The position numbers were made by a program, and so were the translations under genes. 64,000 nucleotides of DNA from Basfia succiniciproducens (GTDB lineage Bacteria; Pseudomonadota; Gammaproteobacteria; Enterobacterales; Pasteurellaceae). Position 1 is the stretch's first letter. Each line of letters starts with the position of its first letter. Location of the stretch: assembly GCF_011455875.1 (NCBI RefSeq), contig NZ_CP015031.1, positions 62,001 to 126,000 on the forward strand. Reading direction: 5' to 3'. The notes under the pieces were generated by a model. That model searched no databases and had not been told where the DNA came from. It saw only the letters and a list, made by a program, of their open reading frames with translations. Below are positions 29,784-40,688 of this stretch, one piece after another.

Positions 29784-30671
29784 CTATTTGCGGCGCTTAG
29801 CTCTAGGGTGAGCCTGATCATATACTTCGGCTAAGTGCTGAAAATTTAAGTGCGTATAAATTTGTGTGGTAGAAAGATTGCTGTGGCCTAATAATTCTTG
29901 TACCGCACGTAAATCGGAACTGGCTTCCAGCATTTGCGTTGCAAAGGAATGGCGCAGTTTATGGGGATTCAAATGGCTGTTTAATCCTTGGCGAACGCCC
30001 CAGATTTCCATTCGTTTTTGAATGGAACGGTTTGACATTCGATTCCCCAGCGAACTTACAAATAAAGCATCGTCTTTCGGATTAAAAAGCAGACGGACTT
30101 TCAGCCATTCCTGTACCGCGTGAGAGGCGTGACGGCCAAACGGCAAAATCCGTTCTTTATTTCCTTTCCCTAAGACTCGAATTTCCCGTGAACGAAAATT
30201 TAAGCTGGTTAAGTTTAATCCCTGTAATTCGGATAATCGCAATCCGGAACTGTACATTAATTCCAACATCGCTTTATCGCGCAAATCAATGGGTTCTTTG
30301 CTGTTGTTATCGAGTAATTTGTTGAGTTGTTCGGCATTTATATTTTTAGGCAAATGTTTGCCCTGTTTTGGTGCGGAAATACCTATTGCAGAATTTACTT
30401 TCAGTTCTCCCTGAACCACCAAAAAAGCGAGAAATTGGCGCAATGCCGAGAGGCGCAACGCAAGACTTTTCTCATGCAACCCGGATTTTTTACTTTGCGC
30501 AAGAATAAAACGCACGACACTCGGCGAAACCTGCCGCCAGTTTTGAATATCATTTTCCTGCAGGATTTTCATCACAGCATCCATTTGGCGCTGATAATTG
30601 GTTAAAGTATAAGAACTTACCTGACGTTCGTTACGTAAATAGTTCCAATATTTTTGTAAGTAGGTTTGCAT
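29784..30671 (-). CDS. xerC: tyrosine recombinase XerC
   Basis: With XerD resolves chromosome dimers at dif. 295 residues: N-terminal SAM-like core-binding domain and catalytic domain with the expected residues in SSGLRLSEL (Arg), GKGNKER (Lys), HKLRHSFAT (His, Arg), [14 protein letters not shown] (His, Tyr). Normal length for XerC; not an integrase of a mobile element, since no att-like repeat or phage gene is near. Confidence 0.94.
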   Translation of the reverse strand: MQTYLQKYWNYLRNERQVSSYTLTNYQRQMDAVMKILQENDIQNWRQVSPSVVRFILAQSKKSGLHEKSLALRLSALRQFLAFLVVQGELKVNSAIGISAPKQGKHLPKNINAEQLNKLLDNNSKEPIDLRDKAMLELMYSSGLRLSELQGLNLTSLNFRSREIRVLGKGNKERILPFGRHASHAVQEWLKVRLLFNPKDDALFVSSLGNRMSNRSIQKRMEIWGVRQGLNSHLNPHKLRHSFATQMLEASSDLRAVQELLGHSNLSTTQIYTHLNFQHLAEVYDQAHPRAKRRK

Positions 30672-30786
30672 GAGAGTATTTCTTTACAACTTAATGTTAG
30701 GCGTACATTGTAAAATGTGCGCAATCACCCATCAATAATTAAATTTGACAGACGAAAAGCCGTGTGGATATATCTAATGAGAAGCT

Positions 30787-31587
30787 TTACAATTTGGTGT
30801 TATTCGGTTTCTTTTTATCCGCGTATTTATTTAAATGAATAACCGGGTTGTCGGAAAAGCGGAATTTATCAATTTCTATTTCGAAATCATCATTGGCTCC
30901 ATTAAACAACATTTGTTTTGTGTTTTCCAGATGTTGCCACATGGCTATTTTGGCTGCATGAGGATCTTTTTTTATCAGTGCTTGCAGTATCGCATCATGT
31001 TCATTGCACCAGCTATCGATAGATTTTGCATCAATATGTTCATGTAACTTGATCCAATAAGGATTAAGTACTCGTTGACGCCACATTTCCTGGACAATGG
31101 TAATTAATGCGCTATTTCTTGTGATTTGTGCAATTTTTGTGTGAAATTTTAAATCCCATTGTGAGTCACGGAAACGGTCTTCTTGCCGGGCATTTTTCTG
31201 AATTTCCATGATATCGATAATATCTTCTTTAGTTGCTTGTGTTGCGGCAAATTCAGCAACTATGCTTTCAATTAATTGACGAGCTTGTAGTAATTCAAAA
31301 GGACCGCAGGCTGAAAATTCAAGTCCTTTGTTTTCCGTAGAAACAATTGAATCTTTAGGTGTTTGGGATATTACATGAATGCCGGAGCCTTTTTTTACTT
31401 CAACAAAACCTTCGACTTCAAGCATGATAATCGCCTCTCGGACAACAGTACGGCTAACATTCATTTCTTCGGAAATAAAACGTTCGGCAGGTAATTTATC
31501 GCCGACTTTATAAGTACCGGTAGTAATTCTGTTTTTTAATTCTTGGGCTAATTGTTGATATAGCCGTTGATTATCTGATGGTTTCAT
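30787..31587 (-). CDS. GntR/FadR-family regulator, UxuR/ExuR-like (island 1)
   Basis: 266 residues: winged-helix domain ([21 protein letters not shown] in parts, VKKGSGIHV wing) and a C-terminal FCD ligand-binding domain (residues ~90-230; [14 protein letters not shown] holds a metal-binding histidine). FCD regulators of this kind repress hexuronate genes until bound by tagaturonate or fructuronate. Located behind dctM1 on the same strand. An operator-like ATTGGTAGAACATAT lies just upstream, suggesting self-control. Clearly AT-richer than genes of island 2. Confidence 0.85.
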   Translation of the reverse strand: MKPSDNQRLYQQLAQELKNRITTGTYKVGDKLPAERFISEEMNVSRTVVREAIIMLEVEGFVEVKKGSGIHVISQTPKDSIVSTENKGLEFSACGPFELLQARQLIESIVAEFAATQATKEDIIDIMEIQKNARQEDRFRDSQWDLKFHTKIAQITRNSALITIVQEMWRQRVLNPYWIKLHEHIDAKSIDSWCNEHDAILQALIKKDPHAAKIAMWQHLENTKQMLFNGANDDFEIEIDKFRFSDNPVIHLNKYADKKKPNNTKL

Positions 31588-31598
31588 ACTAATTGCTT

Positions 31599-31613
31599 AT
31601 TGGTAGAACATAT
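31599..31613 (-). promoter_or_regulatory. operator-like site upstream of island-1 gntR
   Basis: ATTGGTAGAACATAT at 12 bp before the regulator start; shares TTGGTA-AACATAT with the site before uxaC1 (34748-34761). Confidence 0.5.
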
Positions 31614-31703
31614 TATGATGAATTATAACACAAATTGTTTTGGAAAAATTGAAATAGTTGCTATCAGTCAATAAATAGCAACTATATAAATAAGAAGGTG
31701 AAT

Positions 31704-33020
31704 TTATAACCCAAACAATCCCGGTAAAAATAACGATAATTGCGGGATATAGGTGACCATCAATAAGGTGATGACCAACACGGCAAAGAAAGGCAACATA
31801 GGTTTGATTAAATCTTGTAGTTTTACACCGGAAACGGAGCAGCCGACAAATAATGCGCTACCGACAGGCGGGGTACATAAACCGATACAGAGATTGAAAA
31901 TCATCATAATGCCGAAATGGACGGGGTCCATCCCCAATTCTTTGACAATAGGTAAAAAGATAGGGGTAAAGATTAAGACGGCGGGGGTCATATCCATAAA
32001 GATACCGATAACTAATAATAACATATTGATGATTAATAAAATCACAATCAGATTATCGGATACGCTGATTAATAACTCGTTAACCATATAAGGAATATCG
32101 GCGTTAGTCATCGCCCAGGACATGGCGACGGAGACACCGATGAGGAACAGCACGATAGAGGTGGTGACAATGGCGTCCAAAATGATTTTCGGCAATTGAG
32201 TTAACTTAATTTCACGATAAATAATGACGGAAAGTATAAAGGTATAGACTACGGCAATGGCGGAGGCTTCGGTAGCGGTAAAGACGCCGCCTAAAATCCC
32301 GCCCATGACGACCACCACCATTAATAGGCTTGGAACGGCATCTAAGGAATATTTAACCACTTCGGCAAAGGTCGGTTTATCCGATACCGGATAACGGCGT
32401 TTTCTTGCAATGATATAATTCATCGCCATAATCCCGAAGCCCATTAAAATACCGGGCACATAACCGGCCATAAAGAGGGTGGCAACGGAAATGCCGCCGG
32501 CAGTTAATGCATAGACAATCATGACATTGGAGGGCGGAATCAATAATCCGGAGATACAGGAAGAGACATTAATGGCGGCGGAATAAGCCGGGTCGTAGCC
32601 GGCTTTAGCCTGTAACGGCGCCATAGTACCGCCTACGGCGGCGGCAGCGGCTACGGCCGACCCGGAAATCGAGCCGAACATCATATTCGCCATCACATTG
32701 GTATGCCCCAGGGAGCCGGGAATACGACCGACTAAAATTTGAGAGAAGTTAATTAACCGGGTGGCAATCCCGCCGCTATTCATCAGTGAGCCGGCGAGAA
32801 TAAAAAACGGAATGGCAAGCAAGGAAAAACTGTCTAATCCGGTGGCGATTTTTTGTCCGGAGACAATTAAGGTGGTCTCAAAAGGTAACATGAATGCGGC
32901 GGCGGCCAAGGTAGCAATCCCGATAGAAAAAGAAATCGGCACGCCCACAAACACCAATACAAAGAAAGAGAAAAACATCACGGCGGGAACAAACCATTCC
33001 CAAGATAATAACGCATCCAT
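31704..33020 (-). CDS. TRAP transporter large permease, DctM type (island 1)
   Basis: Large membrane subunit of a tripartite sodium-driven uptake system. 438 residues, about 12 helices, with GSISGSAVAAAAAVGGTMAPLQ split around the central loop and FTPIFLPIVKELGMDPVHFG and LCTPPVGSALFVGCSVSGV near the end. The ATG overlaps the dctQ1 stop. With dctQ1 and dctP1 it should import a hexuronate, most likely galacturonate given the divergent uxaCBA. Confidence 0.92.
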   Translation of the reverse strand: MDALLSWEWFVPAVMFFSFFVLVFVGVPISFSIGIATLAAAAFMLPFETTLIVSGQKIATGLDSFSLLAIPFFILAGSLMNSGGIATRLINFSQILVGRIPGSLGHTNVMANMMFGSISGSAVAAAAAVGGTMAPLQAKAGYDPAYSAAINVSSCISGLLIPPSNVMIVYALTAGGISVATLFMAGYVPGILMGFGIMAMNYIIARKRRYPVSDKPTFAEVVKYSLDAVPSLLMVVVVMGGILGGVFTATEASAIAVVYTFILSVIIYREIKLTQLPKIILDAIVTTSIVLFLIGVSVAMSWAMTNADIPYMVNELLISVSDNLIVILLIINMLLLVIGIFMDMTPAVLIFTPIFLPIVKELGMDPVHFGIMMIFNLCIGLCTPPVGSALFVGCSVSGVKLQDLIKPMLPFFAVLVITLLMVTYIPQLSLFLPGLFGL

Positions 33021-33511
33021 CAGTCATACTCCTTTAAGGAATGAAGATTATCAATGAAGAACAAGATGCTGTAAAACAGCATCAACAAGCCGCTTAAAGG
33101 CAGGGCGAGATAAATATAGGCCATGGGAATCTGCATGGAAGGAGAAAGCTGGCCGGAGGCATAGACGTTAGAAATTAAGGTGAGTCCGCCGAAAATCATC
33201 ACACCGAGAGAAAAGCCCATAATACAGAAGTTAATAAAGAGGTGACTGAAGGCTTTGTTGCGCGGGGTTAAATTATGGGTAAATAAATCAATAGAAAGGT
33301 GTTTTTGTAGCCCGACGGTATAAGCGGCGCCTAACAAGCCGACCCAAATCATACTGAAGCGGGCGATTTCATCGGTAATGGTGCTGGGTATTTGCAGGAC
33401 GTAACGACTGAACACCTGCCAGGTTACACAGATAACTAACAGGACCATTACAATAATGGAAAAGGTTGAAATAAAGACATCAACGGGTTTTTTGAGTTTC
33501 TCGAATCGCAT
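33020..33511 (-). CDS. TRAP transporter small permease, DctQ type (island 1)
   Basis: 163 residues with four hydrophobic helices; the DctQ signature WQVFSRYVLQIPSTITDEIARFSMIWVGLLGAA is present in overlapping parts, and KKHLSID-like QKHLSIDLF follows. Stop and dctM1 start overlap by one base, so translation is coupled. Lies 62 nt behind dctP1. Confidence 0.92.
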   Translation of the reverse strand: MRFEKLKKPVDVFISTFSIIVMVLLVICVTWQVFSRYVLQIPSTITDEIARFSMIWVGLLGAAYTVGLQKHLSIDLFTHNLTPRNKAFSHLFINFCIMGFSLGVMIFGGLTLISNVYASGQLSPSMQIPMAYIYLALPLSGLLMLFYSILFFIDNLHSLKEYD

Positions 33512-33573
33512 AGCGTAGCTCCTAATATAAAAGAGTTTTCATCCCCTTTATAAAAAAAGGGGATGAATAGCAT

Positions 33574-34563
33574 TTATTTGCTACTTACGGTTTTTATTTT
33601 TTCAATTAATGTAGCTAAATTAGGATCTTTAGCAAAATCATCATAGAGTGGTTTTAATGCTTCACGGAATGGCGTTTTATCCACGGTAATAAAGGTTGCG
33701 CCTACTTTTTCCGCTTCGGCACGGGATTTTTCAACTTCTGCATCCCATAGCTTTTGTTGAAGCGCTTCAGAATTTGTAGCGGCTTCCTGTAAAATTTTAC
33801 GTTGATTATCATCTAGTTTTGCCCAGGTTTTACTTGAGATAATAAGATAATCGGGCACACTGGTATGTTGATCTTCAATATAGAATTTAGCGACTTCAAC
33901 ATGCCGTGTTTGATTATAAGAAGGAATATTATTTTCCGCACCGTCAATTACGCCTTGTTGAAGTGCGGTATAAACTTCACCGAATGGAATCGGTGCAGGC
34001 GATCCGCCCAATAGTTCTATGAGTTTATTTGTTGTCGGCGTTGAAACCACGCGAATTTTCAAGCCTTTCATATCTGCCGGTGAATTAATTGGTTTTTTTG
34101 TATAGAAACTGCGGGTACCGGCAACATAAGAAGCTAATATGTCAAATCCACTGGATTTTGTTTTATCGGCAATTTCTTTACCGACTTCGCCAAACAGCAC
34201 TTTTTTGAAATGTTCGTCGTTATCGAATAGATAAGGGCTACTAAATACGGAGAATTCTTTCACAAAGGATTCCATCTCACTTGCACTTGCTTTGGTCATA
34301 TCTAAAGCATCATTTTGGATTAATTCAATGGTTTCTCGCGGACCACCCATTTGACCGCTTGGATAAATCCGAATATTTAATTCACCGTTGGATTTTTCTT
34401 TCACCTCTTTTGCCATTTGTGCTAAGGCTTGATGCACCACATGCGATTGTTCTAAGTTATGAGCCAGTTTTAAGGTAACTCGTTGTGCGAAAGCATTGCT
34501 AGACATTGCTAACATAGGTAATGCCACGCATAAACTTGATAACAAAAGTTTGTTTAGTTTCAT
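33574..34563 (-). CDS. TRAP transporter solute-binding protein, DctP type (island 1)
   Basis: Periplasmic binding protein, 329 residues, signal peptide ending SSNAFA. Conserved features: LKLAHNLEQSH, YPSGQMGGPRETIELIQ, a ligand arginine in GTRSFYTKKPI, and QQGVIDGAENN. The adjacent galacturonate genes point to a hexuronate ligand. It is the first gene of the minus-strand TRAP operon and is divergent from uxaC1 across a CRP-site-bearing control region. Confidence 0.92.
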   Translation of the reverse strand: MKLNKLLLSSLCVALPMLAMSSNAFAQRVTLKLAHNLEQSHVVHQALAQMAKEVKEKSNGELNIRIYPSGQMGGPRETIELIQNDALDMTKASASEMESFVKEFSVFSSPYLFDNDEHFKKVLFGEVGKEIADKTKSSGFDILASYVAGTRSFYTKKPINSPADMKGLKIRVVSTPTTNKLIELLGGSPAPIPFGEVYTALQQGVIDGAENNIPSYNQTRHVEVAKFYIEDQHTSVPDYLIISSKTWAKLDDNQRKILQEAATNSEALQQKLWDAEVEKSRAEAEKVGATFITVDKTPFREALKPLYDDFAKDPNLATLIEKIKTVSSK

Positions 34564-34589
34564 AATAAATCATCTCCATTTGCGTTTAG

Positions 34590-34601
34590 TGGTATAATAA
34601 C
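34590..34601 (-). promoter_or_regulatory. operator-like site upstream of dctP1
   Basis: TGGTATAATAAC, similar to the TGGTATAACA core on the other side of the divergent region; may serve the dctP1 promoter. Confidence 0.35.
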
Positions 34602-34705
34602 TTATGTTTATTTAGTTAGAGTGAATCAATGATTTGTACATAAAAATTTATTTAGATATATATTAGCAATAAAAAAATAAAATTTATCGTATAAGTTTTT
34701 AGGTT

Positions 34706-34721
34706 TGTGATGACGATCACA
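34706..34721. promoter_or_regulatory. CRP binding site, island 1
   Basis: TGTGATGACGATCACA, a perfect TGTGA-N6-TCACA, midway between dctP1 and uxaC1 starts; implies cAMP-CRP activation. Confidence 0.85.
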
Positions 34722-34747
34722 AAAAAAATTAAATTATTATTTTATTT

Positions 34748-34761
34748 TTGGTATAACATAT
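34748..34761 (+). promoter_or_regulatory. GntR-type operator over the uxaC1 promoter
   Basis: TTGGTATAACATAT; contains a plausible -10 (TATAAC) so repressor binding would block transcription. Similar to the site upstream of the island-1 gntR. Confidence 0.55.
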
Positions 34762-34794
34762 TTTAAGGTTTAGAACCAAATAGGAGAGAGAAGA

Positions 34795-36207
34795 ATGAAC
34801 AATTTTTTAACTGATAATTTTTTACTTGATACTGATGTAGCAAAAGAACTTTTTTTTGATTATGCGGAAAATCAACCTATTTTTGATTACCATTGCCATT
34901 TGCCACCGGAACAAATTGCAACGGATTATCAATTCAAGAATTTATATGATATTTGGTTGAAAGGAGATCACTATAAATGGCGAGCAATGAGAACCCACGG
35001 AGTGGATGAAAGCTATTGTACAGGTGAACAGTCGGATTATGATAAATTTCTTGCCTGGGCTGAAACCGTTCCTCATACTATAGGTAATCCACTTTATCAC
35101 TGGACTCATTTGGAATTACGTCGTCCTTTTGGTATAACAGGAAAATTACTTTCCCCTGTGACAGCAGAGGAAATTTGGCATGAAGCTAATGGGTTATTAC
35201 AACAAAAAGAATTTTCAGCAAAAGGTATCATTCAAAGGATGAATGTTAAATTTATTGGTACGACAGATGATCCTATCGATAATTTAGAACAACATAGTAT
35301 TATTGCTAAAGATACAGAGTTTAAAACAAAAGTTGCCCCAAGTTTCCGCCCTGATAAGTCCTTTAATATTGAATTAGATACTTTCTCCGAATATATTCAA
35401 AAATTAAGTGAAGCGGCAAATATTGAAATTTCTTCGTTTACCACATTATGTAATGCATTGGAAAAGCGTATTGATTATTTCCATGTTCACGGTTGTCGCG
35501 TATCCGATCATGCGCTTGATGTGGTGCTATATGGTAAGGCGGATGAAACAGAATTAGATCAAATTCTTGCAACAAGATTATCCGGCGGATATCTGGAAAA
35601 AGAAAAAATTGCGAAATTTAAGACCGCAGTTTTGGTTTTCTTAGGCGCTCAATATCACAAACGGAATTGGGTGCAACAATATCATATCGGCGCATTGCGT
35701 AATAACAATAGCTTTATGTTCAGGCTATTAGGTCCGGATACCGGATTTGATTCAATTCACGATGAGCCCGTGGCTTATTCATTATCTCGTTTGCTTGATG
35801 AGCAAGGTACAAATAATGCGTTACCGAAGACCATTTTATATTGCTTGAATCCACGTGATAATGAAGTACTTGCAACTATGTGCGGTAATTATCAGCAAGC
35901 AGGTATTCGCGGAAAAATGCAGTTTGGTTCGGGTTGGTGGTTCAATGATCAAAAAGACGGCATGATTCGTCAAATGACTCAATTGAGTCAATTAGGCCTA
36001 TTAAGCCACTTTGTGGGAATGCTCACCGATAGCCGTAGTTTTCTTTCTTACACTCGTCATGAATATTTCCGTCGTATTCTTTGCCAAATGTTAGGGCGTT
36101 GGGTACGGGACGGAGAAGCGCCTCATGATATTAAATTATTAGGGCAAATGGTTTCGGATATTTGTTTTGATAATGCGAAACGTTATTTTGAAATCGAACT
36201 GAATTAA
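34795..36207 (+). CDS. uxaC: uronate isomerase UxaC (island 1)
   Basis: Converts galacturonate to tagaturonate and glucuronate to fructuronate. 470 residues of the amidohydrolase-like fold: metal-site FDYHCHLPP near residue 33, [51 protein letters not shown] near the C-terminus. Start ATG behind GGAGAGAGAAGA. First gene of uxaC-uxaB-uxaA. A second uxaC is encoded at 50.9 kb. This copy is AT-rich and carries a one-mismatch uptake signal (ACCGCAGTT at 35623-35631) at the codons where the other copy has an exact one. Confidence 0.95.
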   Translation: MNNFLTDNFLLDTDVAKELFFDYAENQPIFDYHCHLPPEQIATDYQFKNLYDIWLKGDHYKWRAMRTHGVDESYCTGEQSDYDKFLAWAETVPHTIGNPLYHWTHLELRRPFGITGKLLSPVTAEEIWHEANGLLQQKEFSAKGIIQRMNVKFIGTTDDPIDNLEQHSIIAKDTEFKTKVAPSFRPDKSFNIELDTFSEYIQKLSEAANIEISSFTTLCNALEKRIDYFHVHGCRVSDHALDVVLYGKADETELDQILATRLSGGYLEKEKIAKFKTAVLVFLGAQYHKRNWVQQYHIGALRNNNSFMFRLLGPDTGFDSIHDEPVAYSLSRLLDEQGTNNALPKTILYCLNPRDNEVLATMCGNYQQAGIRGKMQFGSGWWFNDQKDGMIRQMTQLSQLGLLSHFVGMLTDSRSFLSYTRHEYFRRILCQMLGRWVRDGEAPHDIKLLGQMVSDICFDNAKRYFEIELN

Positions 36208-36225
36208 TCTATTGGAGTGATTATT

Positions 36226-37683
36226 ATGAAACAATTAAACAGAACTAACCACCCCGGCCGCCAACACCCAACCAAAATCATTCAATTCGGTGAAGGTAAC
36301 TTCTTACGCGCCTTTATTGATTGGCAAATTGATATTCTAAATGAAAAAACGGATTTAAATGCCGGGGTGACGATTATTCGTCCGATTAATACAGATTTTC
36401 CGCCGTCATTAAATACGCAAGACGGGCTTTATACTACGATTATTCGCGGTTTAGATGAAAACGGAAATAAAGTTAAAGAAAGCCGAATTATTCGTTCGGT
36501 TAATAATGAAATTAATATTTATCAAAGTTATGACGAATATTTACAATTAGCCCATAACTTAGAAATTAAATTTATTTTTTCTAACACCACTGAAGCGGGT
36601 ATTAGTTATCATGCGGACGATAAATTTGATGACCGTCCGCAAGTGAGTTATCCTGCCAAACTTACCCGTTTATTATATGAACGCTTCTCCGTGGTAAATG
36701 GTGATAAAGACAAAGGCTTTATTTTATTGCCGTGCGAATTAATTGATTACAACGGCGAACAATTAAAAGAACTGGTATTTAAATATGCCAAAGAATGGAA
36801 TTTATCCGCCGAATTTATTCAATGGTTAGAGACTGCCAATACGTTCTGCTCGACTTTGGTGGATCGTATTGTTACCGGTTATCCGCGTGCTGAAGCGGCA
36901 GAATTGGAAGCGGAACTGGGCTATAAAGATACCTTCTTAGATACCGCGGAACATTTTCATTTATTTGTAATTCAAGGCCCGAAATCTTTAGCGCAATTAT
37001 TGCGTTTAGACCAAGTGGATTTGAACGTATTAATTGTTGATGACATCAAACCGTACAAAGAACGCAAAGTGGCTATTTTAAACGGCGCGCATACCGCACT
37101 TGTTCCGGTAGCTTATATGGCGGGCGTGAATACGGTGGGGGAAGCTATGAATGATGCAGAACTTTGTCGTTTTGTAAAAAGCTCCATGGATAAAGAAATT
37201 ATTCCTGTGCTCTCCCTACCGCAAGATGAGTTGCAGCAATTTGCCGACGCGGTGATTAAACGTTTCCAAAATCCGTTTATTCAACATCAGTTGTTATCTA
37301 TTTCGTTAAATAGCATGACGAAATACCGTACTCGTAATTTGCCGCAATTGATTTCTTATGTTGAAAAATTCGGAAAATTACCACCGCACTTGACCTTTGC
37401 TTTAGCGGCGCTTATCGCTTTTTATCGCGGCGAACGGGACGGACAGGCGATTCCTTTGCAAGATGACGAACATTGGTTGGTGAATTTCAAAACCTGGTGG
37501 CGAGAACAGGCGGCGGGTGAGATTTCGTTATTCCAGCTTGTGCAGCATGTATTAAAACAACAAACGCATTGGGAACAAGATTTAACGACAATTCCTCAGT
37601 TAGTCGAAACCGTCACTCAACAGCTAGAAGCTATTTTAGAAAAAGGTATGCGCCAAGCACTTCGCAAATATTGCGCTGATTAA
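36226..37683 (+). CDS. uxaB: tagaturonate reductase (altronate oxidoreductase) UxaB
   Basis: NADH-dependent reduction of tagaturonate to altronate, step two of galacturonate use. 485 residues; closely follows E. coli UxaB throughout ([58 protein letters not shown]). I use the ATG at 36226, 8 nt after GGAG; a GTG three codons earlier overlaps the Shine-Dalgarno. Only 18 nt separate it from uxaC1. Two exact uptake signals lie in it (37093, 37383). Confidence 0.95.
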   Translation: MKQLNRTNHPGRQHPTKIIQFGEGNFLRAFIDWQIDILNEKTDLNAGVTIIRPINTDFPPSLNTQDGLYTTIIRGLDENGNKVKESRIIRSVNNEINIYQSYDEYLQLAHNLEIKFIFSNTTEAGISYHADDKFDDRPQVSYPAKLTRLLYERFSVVNGDKDKGFILLPCELIDYNGEQLKELVFKYAKEWNLSAEFIQWLETANTFCSTLVDRIVTGYPRAEAAELEAELGYKDTFLDTAEHFHLFVIQGPKSLAQLLRLDQVDLNVLIVDDIKPYKERKVAILNGAHTALVPVAYMAGVNTVGEAMNDAELCRFVKSSMDKEIIPVLSLPQDELQQFADAVIKRFQNPFIQHQLLSISLNSMTKYRTRNLPQLISYVEKFGKLPPHLTFALAALIAFYRGERDGQAIPLQDDEHWLVNFKTWWREQAAGEISLFQLVQHVLKQQTHWEQDLTTIPQLVETVTQQLEAILEKGMRQALRKYCAD

Positions 37684-37695
37684 GCGGAGGTTGAT

Positions 37696-39183
37696 ATGAA
37701 GCAGTTTATCAAAATTCACCGGCAAGATAATGTAGCGGTCGCGTTACAGGATTTAGCCTCCTGCACATTATTAGATGTTGACGGGCAACAAATCGAATTA
37801 AAAGAGAATATCGGACGGGGACACAAGTTCGCTTTGACCGCTGTGGCTAAAAATCAGGATGTCGTTAAATACGGTTATCCGATTGGTCATGCATTACGTC
37901 ATATTGAACCGGGCGAACATATCCATACGCATAATGTAAAAACCAATCTGAAAGACATTAACGATTACAAATATTTGCCGGAATTGACCGCACTTTCCGA
38001 ACAAATGCCGGATCGGGAAGTGCAGATTTATCGCCGTAAAAACGGCGATATCGGCATCCGTAATGAGCTTTGGATTGTGCCGACGGTGGGTTGCGTAGTG
38101 GGTATTGCTAACTTGATTAAAAAACGTTTTATGCAACTTAACGATTTAAACGATATTGACGGCATATTCACTTTTAATCACAGTTACGGTTGCTCTCAAT
38201 TAGGCGATGATCATGAAAATACCAAAACTATGCTGCAAAATATGGTGAAACACCCTAATGCGGGCGCGGTATTAGTGATTGGTTTAGGTTGTGAGAATAA
38301 TCAGGTCGGTGCATTCAAAGAAAGCTTAGGCGAATATGATGAAAACCGGGTGAAATTTATGATTTCACAACATTATGATGATGAGGGTGAGCAGGGTGTT
38401 GAGTTGCTACAACAGCTTTATCGGGAAATGCGTCAAGACCGTCGCGAAACAGGCAAATTAAGCGAAGTCAAATTCGGTTTGGAATGTGGCGGTTCGGACG
38501 GTTTTTCCGGTATTACGGCAAACCCGATGTTAGGACATTTTTCCGATTATTTGATTAGTCACGGCGGTACGACCGTGCTTACCGAAGTACCGGAAATGTT
38601 CGGGGCGGAACGTATTCTGATGAGTCATTGTAAAGACGAAGAGACGTTCCAAAAAACGGTGGACATGGTGAATGATTTCAAAAAATATTTCATTGAACAT
38701 AACCAACCTATTTATGAAAACCCATCCCCGGGAAACAAAGCCGGAGGAATCACTACGCTGGAAGACAAATCCCTTGGTTGTACGCAAAAAGCAGGGCATA
38801 GCCAAGTGGTTGATGTGTTGAAATATGGCGAGCGGTTAACAATTCAAGGTTTGAATTTATTAAGTGCGCCCGGTAATGATGCTGTTGCAACCAGCGCTTT
38901 AGCCGGAGCGGGTTGTCATATGGTATTGTTTTCCACCGGTCGCGGCACGCCTTACGGCGGTTTTGTCCCGACCATGAAAATTGCCACTAACAGTGAGCTC
39001 GCTCTGAAGAAAAAACATTGGATCGACTTTGATGCCGGACGTTTGGTTTATGATATGGGCATGCAGGAATTATTAAAAGATTTTATTAATTTAGTGGTTG
39101 AAATTGTAAATGGCAAACCGACGAAAAATGAAATCAACGAATTCCGCGAACTGGCTATTTTCAAAAGTGGTGTGACGCTTTAA
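37696..39183 (+). CDS. uxaA: altronate dehydratase UxaA
   Basis: Iron-dependent enzyme that dehydrates altronate to 2-keto-3-deoxygluconate (KDG). 495 residues with the small N-terminal SAF domain (GRGHKFALTAV, GYPIGHALRHIEPGEHIHTHN) and the large domain with conserved cysteines (HSYGCSQLGDDH, GLGCENNQ, LECGGSDGFSGITANP, GAGCHMVLFSTGRG). SD GGAGG at 6 nt. KDG must then be handled by kdgK and eda in island 2, since island 1 lacks them. Confidence 0.95.
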   Translation: MKQFIKIHRQDNVAVALQDLASCTLLDVDGQQIELKENIGRGHKFALTAVAKNQDVVKYGYPIGHALRHIEPGEHIHTHNVKTNLKDINDYKYLPELTALSEQMPDREVQIYRRKNGDIGIRNELWIVPTVGCVVGIANLIKKRFMQLNDLNDIDGIFTFNHSYGCSQLGDDHENTKTMLQNMVKHPNAGAVLVIGLGCENNQVGAFKESLGEYDENRVKFMISQHYDDEGEQGVELLQQLYREMRQDRRETGKLSEVKFGLECGGSDGFSGITANPMLGHFSDYLISHGGTTVLTEVPEMFGAERILMSHCKDEETFQKTVDMVNDFKKYFIEHNQPIYENPSPGNKAGGITTLEDKSLGCTQKAGHSQVVDVLKYGERLTIQGLNLLSAPGNDAVATSALAGAGCHMVLFSTGRGTPYGGFVPTMKIATNSELALKKKHWIDFDAGRLVYDMGMQELLKDFINLVVEIVNGKPTKNEINEFRELAIFKSGVTL

Positions 39184-39213
39184 GGAATCATAATAAAAAC
39201 GACTTATTTACAA

Positions 39214-39240
39214 CAAAAAAGCCTCTTTAACAGAGGCTTT
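39214..39240. terminator. bidirectional terminator between uxaA and fis
   Basis: AAAGCCTCT / AGAGGCTTT with a 5-nt loop and an A-run on the left, between converging uxaA and fis. Confidence 0.85.
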
Positions 39241-39269
39241 CGTTTAAAATTTAGAACTGTTGTGAAGGA

Positions 39270-39569
39270 CTAACCCATACCGTATTTTTTTAATTTTTTA
39301 CGTAATGTACCGCGGTTGATACCTAACATAGTTGCCGCGCGAGTTTGGTTGCCGCGCGTATATTGCATAATCATGTCTAGCATTGGATGTTCAACTTCAG
39401 CTAATACTAATTCATAAAGATCATTCACGTCTTGACCATCTAATTGTGATAAATAGTTTCTTAACGCCTGTTTTACTGAGTCACGAAGTGGTTTATTAGT
39501 CACTTGAGATTGAGAATTTAATACTGATACTGTTAATGCATCAGAAGGACTACGTTGTTGCTCTAACAT
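39270..39569 (-). CDS. fis: DNA-binding protein Fis
   Basis: Nucleoid protein that bends DNA and activates rRNA/tRNA promoters. 99 residues: N-terminal beta-hairpin/helix region and a C-terminal helix-turn-helix ([20 protein letters not shown]). It directly follows dusB (6-nt gap), as in E. coli and Haemophilus. Confidence 0.96.
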
Positions 39570-39575
39570 TGTTGT

Positions 39576-40547
39576 TTATCCATTGCGAATTGAATTAAAA
39601 AACTCTTCCAATGCAATTAACTGTTCTTGTGGTTCTGTTATTGCATTAAAAGTCTGTTTAAAATTGGAACTAGGTTGAATTCCTTGCAAATACCAAGCGA
39701 CGTGTTTGCGTGCAATGCGATATCCTTTTTCTTCACCGTAAAATTGATGAAGCGATTGAATATGTTGCAAAATTACACCGCACTTTTCGTCCAGACTTGG
39801 TTCAAAAACTATTGAACCTGTTTCAACTAGGCTCTCCACCGATTTAAATAACCAGGGATTACCTAACGCTCCACGTCCAATCATTACCGCATCCGCCCCC
39901 GTATATTCAAGTACGGATTTAGCTTTTTCCGCTGATGTTATATCTCCGTTTGCAATAACAGGAATTGATACCTGTTGTTTTACCGCTTTAATATTGTCGT
40001 ATTCGGCATTCCCCTCAAATAAGCATTCACGAGTACGTCCATGAATAGTTAATGCCTGAATACCGCTTTGTTCTGCTATTTTTGCGATTTCAACACAGTT
40101 TCGATGTTCTTTATTCCAACCCGTCCGTATTTTTAACGTCACCGGGACACTAACTGCGTTAACAACATGTTCAAGAATTTGACGCACTAAATCGGGATAT
40201 TGCAATAGGGCGGAACCTGCCATTTTACGGTTTACTTTCTTGGCCGGGCATCCCATATTAATATCAATAATTTCGGCGCCGTAATCCACATTAATTTGTG
40301 CTGCTTTCGCTATTTCTTTCGGATCAGAACCTGCAATCTGAACTGCATTAATTCCTGCAGCTTGGTGATGAGCCAAGCGTAAACGGGATTTTTCCGTATG
40401 CCAAACTTGCGGATTAGTTGACATCATTTCTGAAAACGTAAGTCCGGCACCATAGGCCGCACATAATTTTCGAAACGGTTGGTCGGTAATACCTGCCATC
40501 GGAGCCAGCAAAATGCGATTTTTCAGTTGATAAGAACCAATTCGCAC
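39576..40547 (-). CDS. dusB: tRNA-dihydrouridine synthase B
   Basis: Flavoenzyme reducing uridine to dihydrouridine in tRNA. 323 residues from a GTG start at 40547 ([19 protein letters not shown]), matching the E. coli N-terminus; the open frame extends 18 codons further but without family support. Motifs: [30 protein letters not shown] (catalytic Cys), [38 protein letters not shown]. Between prmA and fis. Confidence 0.93.
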   Translation of the reverse strand: MRIGSYQLKNRILLAPMAGITDQPFRKLCAAYGAGLTFSEMMSTNPQVWHTEKSRLRLAHHQAAGINAVQIAGSDPKEIAKAAQINVDYGAEIIDINMGCPAKKVNRKMAGSALLQYPDLVRQILEHVVNAVSVPVTLKIRTGWNKEHRNCVEIAKIAEQSGIQALTIHGRTRECLFEGNAEYDNIKAVKQQVSIPVIANGDITSAEKAKSVLEYTGADAVMIGRGALGNPWLFKSVESLVETGSIVFEPSLDEKCGVILQHIQSLHQFYGEEKGYRIARKHVAWYLQGIQPSSNFKQTFNAITEPQEQLIALEEFFNSIRNG

Positions 40548-40688
40548 CTTTTCTATTCCCCTTAAAGTAGATAACACCCTTCCTCGCCCTGTATACGGCA
40601 AGGGGTGCTATAATACGCATTTTTACCCCGTTTGAAAAGCATATTTTTTATACAAATTTATAAAAAATTAGCTCTTTTAGGATTGAAA

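Noticed and set aside
29784-30671. Tyrosine recombinase as sign of an integrated element
   Set aside because: Length, motifs and the xerC-yigB order identify the housekeeping XerC; no att repeats or phage genes nearby.
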